A stretch of DNA of 26,043 nt from assembly GCA_039028895.1 (NCBI GenBank), contig JBCCHF010000062.1, forward strand, positions 1 through 26,043, written 5' to 3'. Within the stretch, counting starts at the first letter, position 1; each line of letters opens with the position of its first letter. Shown here piece by piece: positions 1 to 7,080 of this stretch. This DNA is from JAHDCJ01 sp039028895. GTDB taxonomy: Bacteria; Bacteroidota; Bacteroidia; Chitinophagales; Saprospiraceae. The position numbers and the translations under genes are program-made. The notes beneath the pieces are model-generated. The model was not told the origin of the DNA. It was given only the letters and a program-made list of their open reading frames with translations, and ran no database searches.

Positions 1-571
1 ATCCTCTCGACCTTAATATTCTTGAATAATATTGCTTATTGTTTTTTATCTCATTTAATTTAATTAACTCAGTTAACAATTTTGCAGCATCTCCCTCGTT
101 TCCACATAATCTGTTAATTCTAGCTTTCCATCTTAATATTGGAACGGCACTTCCTTCATCATATTTTTGAATTTTGTCAATATAGAATTTTCCTTCAGCT
201 GGGCTCTTTTCTACAAAAGTTTTAAAAACAGCGAAATTGTAATAAACTTGGTATGGTATCTCTAATTTCGCTATTTCCATCATATCTACTCTAGTCTTAA
301 ACTTTTCATAGAATACCTTGAGATTGTCAACATCCATAAAGTTTATTTCCTCAGTAATACCATGAGTTTGTAACTCTTCCGCCTTTGTTAATTCAACCTC
401 AAACTGGCTGTTTTTTGTGGATAAATTTTCTTTCTTAAATTCTTCTTCTAAAAGATTTTGTTGAATTTCTAATTCTTTTTTTGAGGAATTTTTGCTCATA
501 AACAGTGCTAACCCTGAACCAATTATTGATGCAAACGCTAGTATTATTGCTGATATGATCGCTGGGTCCAT
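1..571 (-). CDS. Membrane-anchored coiled-coil/helical-repeat protein (partial, 3' end outside window)
   Basis: The minus strand is open from an ATG at 571-569 to base 1 (190 codons, no stop), so the C-terminus is missing. Residues 4-25 form one hydrophobic segment starting MDPAIISAIILAF, likely an N-terminal membrane anchor. Residues 30-70 are a charged, Lys/Glu-rich stretch likely to be coiled coil. Residues 80-190 look alpha-helical, with a TPR-like flavour (RWKARINRLCGNEGDAAKLL), but no family is recognised. The ATG overlaps the stop codon of the upstream EEP gene by one base (TAATG), which implies translational coupling in one operon. The DNA is very AT-rich. The function is unknown. An anchored, protein-interacting partner of the two enzymes encoded upstream is inference only. 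Confidence 0.8.
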   Translation of the reverse strand, partial: MDPAIISAIILAFASIIGSGLALFMSKNSSKKELEIQQNLLEEEFKKENLSTKNSQFEVELTKAEELQTHGITEEINFMDVDNLKVFYEKFKTRVDMMEIAKLEIPYQVYYNFAVFKTFVEKSPAEGKFYIDKIQKYDEGSAVPILRWKARINRLCGNEGDAAKLLTELIKLNEIKNNKQYYSRILRSRG

Positions 572-1350
572 TATTTTAAATTTAATGTTAGAATTATTGG
601 TTTGTGATCAAGGAAGTAAGGAGTATTATGAACCACTACGGTCCCGATCTCAAAATCATTGGAACAAAAAAAATAATCAACATTTCGTCCATCAATTGTA
701 GTGCTTTCAATTGAATTTATTTTTTTAAACTTTTGAAATTTTTTTACGTATTTCTCTATGTTCCCAATATTGAAATCCCCTCCAATAATTATATTCTTAA
801 CATTCTGATGTAATAAGAATAAATGAATTGATTGCCATACTTCCATAATCAGCGAATCATTAGGTTTAATTTTGAATTTAGGCAATGGGAGGAGATGAAC
901 ATTAATTACTTTTAATGCAATTTTTGAAAACATAATTTCAATTGTTAAAAATCCCTTATTATGAGAATGCCAAATCTCTCCATTTTCTCTGTAAACAGAA
1001 ATGTCAGGATTAAAAACTTCAAATTTCGAAGTCTTAATAATTGGATATTTTGATAATATTGAAATTCCTAGATCTAAATCTATTTGCTTTACATGATGAC
1101 TTTTGTCTAAAGCAAAATCAACATAATGGTCTAGACCTGTTTCTGATGATAACCATTCACTCTGGGAATATTTTAGTTTGTTGGATGAACAAATCTCTTG
1201 AAAAAAGCAAATATCTGGATCCAGTGTATTGATTATTTCGGCAACATTTGAATTAGTTTCTGCAAGTTCATTTTGCCATTGATTTTCATCAATTATTTTT
1301 TTCCCAATATTCCAAGAAAGTACTTTTAACTTTTTACAAAATTTATGCAT
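571..1350 (-). CDS. Endonuclease/exonuclease/phosphatase (EEP) family protein
   Basis: This is a 259-residue protein with all the catalytic landmarks of the EEP (DNase I/ExoIII/sphingomyelinase) fold in order: SWNI with metal-side Asn14, QE with Glu52, GISILSKYP near 95-103, NVHLLP with His152, the GGDFN box at 190-194, VDYFF with Asp225, and the terminal LDH with Asp248-His249. The enzyme is therefore probably an active Mg-dependent phosphodiester hydrolase. The fold alone does not separate a nuclease from a lipid or inositol phosphatase. No signal peptide is seen because the fold starts at residue 9, so it is probably cytoplasmic. It overlaps the upstream cupin gene by 25 bp and the downstream gene by 1 bp. 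The only available start is the ATG at 1350. Confidence 0.85.
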   Translation of the reverse strand: MHKFCKKLKVLSWNIGKKIIDENQWQNELAETNSNVAEIINTLDPDICFFQEICSSNKLKYSQSEWLSSETGLDHYVDFALDKSHHVKQIDLDLGISILSKYPIIKTSKFEVFNPDISVYRENGEIWHSHNKGFLTIEIMFSKIALKVINVHLLPLPKFKIKPNDSLIMEVWQSIHLFLLHQNVKNIIIGGDFNIGNIEKYVKKFQKFKKINSIESTTIDGRNVDYFFCSNDFEIGTVVVHNTPYFLDHKPIILTLNLK

Positions 1351-1991
1351 TCTATAATAGTTTCTATTTTTAGTGGCTTGTGTTTTTTCTCAATTATTTT
1401 TTCATTAATAATAGGCCTAAATACTTTTGAAGTAAGAAATTTCGGTTTTTCATGAATAAGAAATGTTGCCGTAGGAGCGTTTTTTGAAATTTCTACTTTG
1501 TGCAGTAAATTGCAATCCTGGGTGTACAAATCTCCTTTTTTATAAAAATTGGATTCTACTTTTTCGAGTGAGTCCACACCAATATATTTTAATTCAGATT
1601 CTAAACTAAAGTTGTCTACTGAATACTCAAATCTGAAATATGGCTTTCCTTGAGAATTAATGTTATATATCTGATTAAAGAAAGCACCTTTCAAGACATA
1701 TGAAACAAACGACCAAGCGTGGTTATGAATATCAGATTGAATAAATCCTTTCGGCCATATATGAAGCCTAATTTTGTATCCTAACTTTTTATCTATGTAC
1801 AATACAATTTTTTTAAAACCATTCTCATGCTCATATGATCGATCCGATATCTGTCGAAGTGCCTGATCTGATGAAAGTATCAAATTCAAATATTCAAAAA
1901 TCACCTTCTCTCTTACTTTTTCATTGGATTGAGATCTAGGAAAATAGTTTTCTTTTAACATTTCATTTATTATGTCATTAATCTCGTTCAT
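1326..1991 (-). CDS. Cupin / thiol-dioxygenase-like protein
   Basis: This 221-residue protein is the first gene of the AT-rich minus-strand operon. Residues 74-102 (RLHIWPKGF then IHNHAW then VLKGAFF) match cupin motif 1, with metal-type His89 and His91. The second motif is around LLHKVEIS, with His164. Three histidines without the usual cupin glutamate resemble the 3-His iron site of the cysteine/thiol dioxygenase superfamily more than a typical 3-His-1-Glu cupin. That comparison is by eye. The residue 1-70 region is helical and unassigned. The substrate is unknown; modification of a small molecule, thiol or nucleotide is possible. It overlaps the EEP gene by 25 bp, so the two are expected to be co-translated. 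No consensus promoter was found upstream. Confidence 0.7.
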   Translation of the reverse strand: MNEINDIINEMLKENYFPRSQSNEKVREKVIFEYLNLILSSDQALRQISDRSYEHENGFKKIVLYIDKKLGYKIRLHIWPKGFIQSDIHNHAWSFVSYVLKGAFFNQIYNINSQGKPYFRFEYSVDNFSLESELKYIGVDSLEKVESNFYKKGDLYTQDCNLLHKVEISKNAPTATFLIHEKPKFLTSKVFRPIINEKIIEKKHKPLKIETIIECINFVKS

Positions 1992-2072
1992 GATTAATTT
2001 ATTGCCTTATTTATTATTACTTATAAATTAACTTTTTATCTATTAAGGGGAATATTTATTCGTCCAACTGAA

Positions 2073-2091
2073 GGATAAATTCGAATTATCC
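2073..2091. promoter_or_regulatory. Imperfect palindrome between divergent genes
   Basis: Arms GGATAA and TTATCC flank a central TTCGAA. A single extra A on the left is all that breaks an 18-bp perfect palindrome. It sits in the 220-bp divergent spacer between the cupin-EEP operon and the glycosyltransferase fusion, about 82 bp upstream of the cupin start. The placement suits a dimeric regulator's operator, but no regulator gene is seen in the window. The rest of the spacer shows no recognisable promoter on either strand. Confidence 0.35.
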
Positions 2092-2211
2092 AAAGAAAAT
2101 GTTTACTAATAATGAAGTGAGCATTTCATCAGCATAATAATGAGAAATTATATGTAATTTCACGACTTGGTACTCTTTTGAAACAGTTAGAAATCGGATT
2201 TCCTAAAAAGT

Positions 2212-5200
2212 ATGGCAAAGGATAGATTGAGAAAAAAAAAATCTAAGAAAGGACGCGGTTTAAAAAATAAATATAACGGAAGGCTTTCAATCGTTATTCC
2301 TTGTTATAATGAAAGTGATCGTGTTAGGCCGTTGTTTGAGGCAATGAAATCCTTTGATGAAAGGTGGAAAATTCCTTACGAATTAATTGTCGTAGATGAT
2401 GGAAGTAAAGATGAATCGGTATCAAAAATAAAATCGGCTTTTCCAGGAGATTGTAAAAATTTAGATCATTTCGAAATGATCGAATTCAAGGAAAATGCAG
2501 GTAAAGGAAGTGCATTAAAATCCGGAGTTGCAGCAGCATCTGGGGATCATATACTTACAATTGATGCCGATATGTCTAGCATTCCCTCAGAACTGCTCAA
2601 TTGGGTTAACCGCCTGCCCGGAAATACTTTTCCGGAAAACGAAATCCTGATCGCTTCCCGTGAACATGCTGATTCCAAAGTTGAAGGACCGGCTTCCCGC
2701 AAATTTGTAGGTTGGGTTTTTAATTTTATCATTCAGCTTTTTACCTCGCTTAATTTAAAAGATACACAGTGTGGGTTCAAATTATATCCAGCTTCGATTG
2801 CCAAACGCCTTTTTTCAAATTTGAAGATTGGTGGCTGGGCTCATGATGTAGAACTGTTGTATAAGGCCGATCTTGAAGGAATCAGGATAAATTCTTTGCC
2901 AGTTACCTGGAAACATGTAGAAGGCACCAAGATCAGGGTAGCCAGAGATAGTTTCCGCATGTTTATGCAAACCTTAATGATTTCCTTTTTGGCAAAATGG
3001 GAATGGTTTGTTGCTGGTCCGTTAAAGTCTTTTCGTTCGAAATCAAAAGTTGGTAAAGAATCTCCTCTCTTTAGATTTGCTTTTGTATTGCTTGCTGCAA
3101 TTCTGTTGGTACTAATGCCTTCTGTCAGTGATGATTATGCTATTACCGGAGATGAATTTGTTCAGCGTGTATATGGCGATAAATTGTTAAAGCATTATAA
3201 GTCAGGTGGGGAAAATACCAGCTATCTGGACTGGAAGAACCTGAAATATTACGGAGGCCTTTTCGATTTCATGGCTTCGGCATTGAATCCAGCAGATAAT
3301 CCCAATCCTCCTGATCCTGAACAAGCGGATAGAGAAGAAAAGGAATTCCAGAATCCAGTAAGGGCAAGGGGAGATGTCTATGAATTCAGACATTTCCTCA
3401 ATTCGTTAACTGGCTTTTTGCTCATACTTTTTGGTGGGTTGTTAGCTACCAGAATTACCGGCAGCTGGATGATAGGCTTTTTAACCATGTTGTTCCTGGC
3501 TCTGTCTCCTAGGATATTCGGGCATTCTATGAATAACCCGAAAGATATTCCTTTTGCTGCAGCTTATACCTTTACCCTTTACCATATGATCAGGTTTCTA
3601 CGCGAATTGCCCAGGCCTGGCATAAAATCGTGTTTATGGACAGTTGTGGGAATAGCCTTGGCCATAAATATCAGGGTAGGCGGTATTTTGCTGATTGCTT
3701 ATCTGGGACTTTTTTCTGCAATTGTCTTCCTTTGGCAACCGGAATTAAGAGCTCTGTTACTCAAACCGCTCAAAATACTTAAGCCGATCGTCACAGTTGT
3801 TGTAATGGCAGTACTGGGTTACTTCGGTGGCATGTTATTTTGGCCTTATGCGCAAATTGATCCGATAAATAATCCTATTGAAGCTCTGGGTCAAATGACC
3901 GATTTTTCTACTGGTATCAGGATGTTGTTTGCAGGTGAGCACATCTGGTCGGATAGGGTGCCCTGGCATTATTTACCGACCTGGTTTGGAGTTGGTGCAC
4001 CATTATTTATGGTTTTGGGATTGCTTGCATCTCCTATTCTGTTAATCCTTTTCCGGAAGGATATAAAAGGGTTACCTTTCTTTCTTGTTGGGTTTGCCGG
4101 GTTCTTCCCTTTAATCTACGCAATTGCCAACAAGTCACCTTTATATGATGGCATGCGGCACTTCATTTTTATTTATCCTATCCTCGCCCTTTTTGCAGCC
4201 TGGGCCTGGGCACAGGGCATCCATCATCTTAGACCTAAAGCGGTAAGAGCAGGGACTGCCATTATCCTGGTTGTCTTATTGGCCCTTCCGGCAAGGTGGA
4301 TGGTCGTAAACCACCCATATCAGTATATCTATTTTAATGAATTGAATGGCGGTGTAGATAACGCTTTCGCACGATATGAGACGGATTACTGGATGAATTC
4401 CATGAAAGGTCTGTCAGATTGGTTTCTGGAAAATGTACCCGAAGCAAATGCTGCTTATGAAGCCAAAAAACAAGGCGCCACGCTCGATGAAATTAGGGAA
4501 ATGCCAAGAGTGGTAATTGGCACTAATTGCCATCAGCCGGTTTTCCACTATCTCGGCAAAAAGTATCCAAATATTGTTGTTCATTATGTGAGATATCATG
4601 ATCGAGAACAATTCCATTGGGACTACGGGTTCTTCTTCTCGAGGTTCATAAATAAGAAATTCCTTGAATCCGGGGCATGGCCACCAGGCGAAATTGTATA
4701 TGAAGAGAAAGTCGAAAATACAGTTATTGGAGCCGTAGTCAAAGGGGGAGAGCCTTTCGCCAATGAAGCACATAAAGCCATGAAAGCCAAAGATTTTCTT
4801 AAAGCGGATAGTCTTTATCGACTTGAAGCAGGCCAGCATCCGAAAAGCGAGGCAGCCTATCTTGGAATTGCCAATGCTAATATGCAATTAAGAAGGTTTG
4901 CAGAAGCCAGGGAAGGCATTGACAAAGCACTTGAACTGGCTGACGAAAATGTTACCACATTGGGTATGCTTGGTTCATGGTATATTCAGACTGGCGATAA
5001 AGAGAATGCAAGAGTTACCTTCAGCAAAGCAGCCGAACTTAATTATAAATTTACCAACTCCTATTTCTACCTGGCCAATATGGCGCTGCAGGAAGGGAAT
5101 CTTGAAGAAGCCGCCAAGAACATTGAACTATTTGACATTCATGGAGGACGCATTCCACAGGTATTTGATTGGGGAATTGATCTTTGGACACAAAAAAATA

Positions 5201-5364
5201 ATATCGCTAGAGCGGATTACTACAGGGCCAAAAAGGCCTACTTTCAGGGTCAGGGCCAACAGGCTCTGGAACACCTTACAAAGTCATTGCGTGCTGATAA
5301 AAACTATAAACCCGCCAAAGAATTAATGGCAGCCTTCGAGAAAATGATGGCCAACCAAAAATAA
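2212..5364 (+). CDS. Three-domain glycosyltransferase: GT2 (DPM1-like) + GT-C membrane transferase + TPR
   Basis: This is a 1050-residue fusion. A basic N-terminus precedes a GT2 domain (about 24-260) with LSIVIPCYNES, VVDDGS (61-65), NAGKGSALKSG, the metal-binding TIDAD (116-120) and DTQCGFKLY, typical of polyprenyl-phosphate mannose/glucose synthases. From about 286 to 740 there are many hydrophobic segments. The first outer loop carries ITGDEF (Asp314-Glu315) and there is an NNPKDIPFA motif, both in the style of GT-C/GT39 lipid-linked-sugar transferases. Residues 851-1050 are TPR-like helical repeats. The inference is that one chain makes a lipid-phosphate sugar on the inner face and transfers it outside. 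It heads a plus-strand run with a methyltransferase (30-bp gap) and an acyltransferase. The sugar and acceptor are unknown. Confidence 0.85.
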   Translation: MAKDRLRKKKSKKGRGLKNKYNGRLSIVIPCYNESDRVRPLFEAMKSFDERWKIPYELIVVDDGSKDESVSKIKSAFPGDCKNLDHFEMIEFKENAGKGSALKSGVAAASGDHILTIDADMSSIPSELLNWVNRLPGNTFPENEILIASREHADSKVEGPASRKFVGWVFNFIIQLFTSLNLKDTQCGFKLYPASIAKRLFSNLKIGGWAHDVELLYKADLEGIRINSLPVTWKHVEGTKIRVARDSFRMFMQTLMISFLAKWEWFVAGPLKSFRSKSKVGKESPLFRFAFVLLAAILLVLMPSVSDDYAITGDEFVQRVYGDKLLKHYKSGGENTSYLDWKNLKYYGGLFDFMASALNPADNPNPPDPEQADREEKEFQNPVRARGDVYEFRHFLNSLTGFLLILFGGLLATRITGSWMIGFLTMLFLALSPRIFGHSMNNPKDIPFAAAYTFTLYHMIRFLRELPRPGIKSCLWTVVGIALAINIRVGGILLIAYLGLFSAIVFLWQPELRALLLKPLKILKPIVTVVVMAVLGYFGGMLFWPYAQIDPINNPIEALGQMTDFSTGIRMLFAGEHIWSDRVPWHYLPTWFGVGAPLFMVLGLLASPILLILFRKDIKGLPFFLVGFAGFFPLIYAIANKSPLYDGMRHFIFIYPILALFAAWAWAQGIHHLRPKAVRAGTAIILVVLLALPARWMVVNHPYQYIYFNELNGGVDNAFARYETDYWMNSMKGLSDWFLENVPEANAAYEAKKQGATLDEIREMPRVVIGTNCHQPVFHYLGKKYPNIVVHYVRYHDREQFHWDYGFFFSRFINKKFLESGAWPPGEIVYEEKVENTVIGAVVKGGEPFANEAHKAMKAKDFLKADSLYRLEAGQHPKSEAAYLGIANANMQLRRFAEAREGIDKALELADENVTTLGMLGSWYIQTGDKENARVTFSKAAELNYKFTNSYFYLANMALQEGNLEEAAKNIELFDIHGGRIPQVFDWGIDLWTQKNNIARADYYRAKKAYFQGQGQQALEHLTKSLRADKNYKPAKELMAAFEKMMANQK

Positions 5365-5394
5365 GTCTCAAGCCGAAAATTACTTACCAAGGAT

Positions 5395-6132
5395 ATGGAT
5401 CTTAAAGAATTGGAGAGTGGGGTTAATCCTGAAATGCATTGGTATTACCAATCGAAGAAGGTACCCATGATCCGTTTTTTTGAGGAAGTATTGGCTCAAA
5501 CTGAAGACAGCCTGACAGTTATTGACTTCGGAGCAGGTTCTGGCTTTTTCGCGCTTGAATTAAACAAATTGTACTCTTCGAAAATAAAAGAGATCTTCCT
5601 GGTGGACATCAATTATAATCAGGATGAAATTGAACAAAGTGCAAATGCCAAAGTGAAAAAAGTACTTGAGGTTCCGGAAAATGTGCAAAATGCCGTGGTG
5701 TTAATGATGGATGTTTTGGAACACGTCCCTGATGATAAGATGATATTAAAAGATGTACTTGATCGTTTGGGTGAAGATTGCTGGTATTTCATAACGGTAC
5801 CTGCCTTTAAATGGTTATGGTCAAACCATGATGAATACCTGGGCCATTATCGGCGATATACAAGGTCTATGCTAACGCGACTTTTAAAAAGTACAGGAAT
5901 TGTTCCGCAAAAGCGATACTATATCTATGGTGCAATTCTCCCTTTGGTTTGGCTTTTCAGGAAAGTTTACGGATTGATTGAGAAGAAGGGAGAGCCTGCG
6001 TCATCTAATATGAGCCTAACTCCCGGGGTCTTAAACACCACCCTCAAATGGTTTAATATTTTTGAAATGAATTTTAGAAAACTTAACATTTTTGGCGGTG
6101 TGACATGTGTTGCTGAAGGGAAAATCAAGTAG
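5395..6132 (+). CDS. Class I SAM-dependent methyltransferase
   Basis: This 245-residue protein has the Rossmann SAM-binding motif VIDFGAGSGFFALEL (42-56), an acidic strand end FLVDIN (68-73), and a motif-IV-like MDVLEHVP (105-112) of the kind seen in methyltransf_11/23 proteins. A later YLGHYRRYT stretch and a hydrophobic PLVWLFRKVYG segment suggest an amphipathic or membrane-facing C-terminal half. It lies 30 bp after the glycosyltransferase fusion and 22 bp before an acyltransferase, so it probably methylates a glycan or lipid intermediate of the same pathway. The substrate is not deducible from sequence. Confidence 0.8.
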   Translation: MDLKELESGVNPEMHWYYQSKKVPMIRFFEEVLAQTEDSLTVIDFGAGSGFFALELNKLYSSKIKEIFLVDINYNQDEIEQSANAKVKKVLEVPENVQNAVVLMMDVLEHVPDDKMILKDVLDRLGEDCWYFITVPAFKWLWSNHDEYLGHYRRYTRSMLTRLLKSTGIVPQKRYYIYGAILPLVWLFRKVYGLIEKKGEPASSNMSLTPGVLNTTLKWFNIFEMNFRKLNIFGGVTCVAEGKIK

Positions 6133-6154
6133 CTTCATTTTACTTTGACTCTTT

Positions 6155-7048
6155 ATGAATCTCCTGGTATATGTTTTCGCAATTCTGATCTTATTCCCAC
6201 TCTCTTTGTTACCCCTTAGAGTACTGTACATATTGTCAGATTTTACTGCATTCTTATTATTTAGGGTCCTGAAATACAGGCGGCAGGTCGTTACTGATAA
6301 TTTAAGCAAGACTTTTCCTTCCTTATCGGAAACTGAAAGGAGAAAGGTTGAAAAGGCCTTCTATTATCACTTATCTGACCTGATGTTTGAAACTATAAAA
6401 TGCCTGACTATCAGCAAAAAGGAAATGAAAAAGCGATGTGAGATCAAAGACCTTCATATCCTTGACGAATATGCGGAAAAGGAAAGAAGTGTAGTCGCTG
6501 TTTTGGGGCATTATGGAAATTGGGAATGGGCGGCTTTAAGCAGTGCATTGTCCGTCAAGCAGCAAATGGTTGTGATCTACAAACCTTTAACCAATGATTA
6601 TTTTAATCAACTAATCAACCGAACCCGTTCAAGGTTCGGGGTTAAGATGGTGGCTATGAAAGATGCTTTTAGGTTTTATTTCGAAAACCGGGACAAGGTT
6701 TTTGTCAATTGTTTTGTTGCTGACCAATCACCTCAAAATCGAAGATCAGTCCAATGGCATACATTTTTAAATCAGGAAACAGCAGTAACGGCAGGCCCGG
6801 AAAAAATTGCTAGGAAGTTTGACCATGCTGTTATCTTTGTTTCTTTGCAAAAGATAAAACGTGGTTTTTATCATCTCAGGATGAAAAAACTTACCGAAAA
6901 CCCTAATTTGGAGCCCGACGAAGGTGTGACGAGATTACACCTTCATGCCTTAGAAGCCCAAGTGCTTGAAAAACCGGAACATTGGCTTTGGTCACACAGA
7001 CGGTGGAAACTAAAAATGAGAAAATCCGAACCAAATAATTCAAAATAA
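6155..7048 (+). CDS. LpxL/HtrB-family lipid acyltransferase
   Basis: This 297-residue protein is the usual length for LpxL/LpxM-like acyltransferases. An N-terminal membrane anchor (about 2-38) precedes NLSKTFP (49-55). The catalytic HX4E box reads GHYGNWEW, with His119 and Glu124. The later FVADQSPQ and GPEKIARKF elements also fit the family. It would act at the inner face of the cytoplasmic membrane, adding an acyl chain to lipid A or another glycolipid. The ATG at 6155 gives a complete anchor. The position after a glycosyltransferase and a methyltransferase suggests an envelope lipid pathway, but the acceptor could also be a Bacteroidota amino lipid. Confidence 0.85.
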   Translation: MNLLVYVFAILILFPLSLLPLRVLYILSDFTAFLLFRVLKYRRQVVTDNLSKTFPSLSETERRKVEKAFYYHLSDLMFETIKCLTISKKEMKKRCEIKDLHILDEYAEKERSVVAVLGHYGNWEWAALSSALSVKQQMVVIYKPLTNDYFNQLINRTRSRFGVKMVAMKDAFRFYFENRDKVFVNCFVADQSPQNRRSVQWHTFLNQETAVTAGPEKIARKFDHAVIFVSLQKIKRGFYHLRMKKLTENPNLEPDEGVTRLHLHALEAQVLEKPEHWLWSHRRWKLKMRKSEPNNSK

Positions 7049-7080
7049 TTAACCCGGAATAAACAACTCACAACATAACC

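Noticed and set aside
492..701. Plus-strand open frame of 69 codons
   Set aside because: It lies opposite the start of the membrane-anchored gene and the end of the EEP gene, which have much stronger support; its sequence has no recognisable features.
1992..2211. Attachment site or tRNA at the edge of the AT-rich region
   Set aside because: No tRNA, direct repeat or integrase gene was found, so integration by a mobile element cannot be supported.
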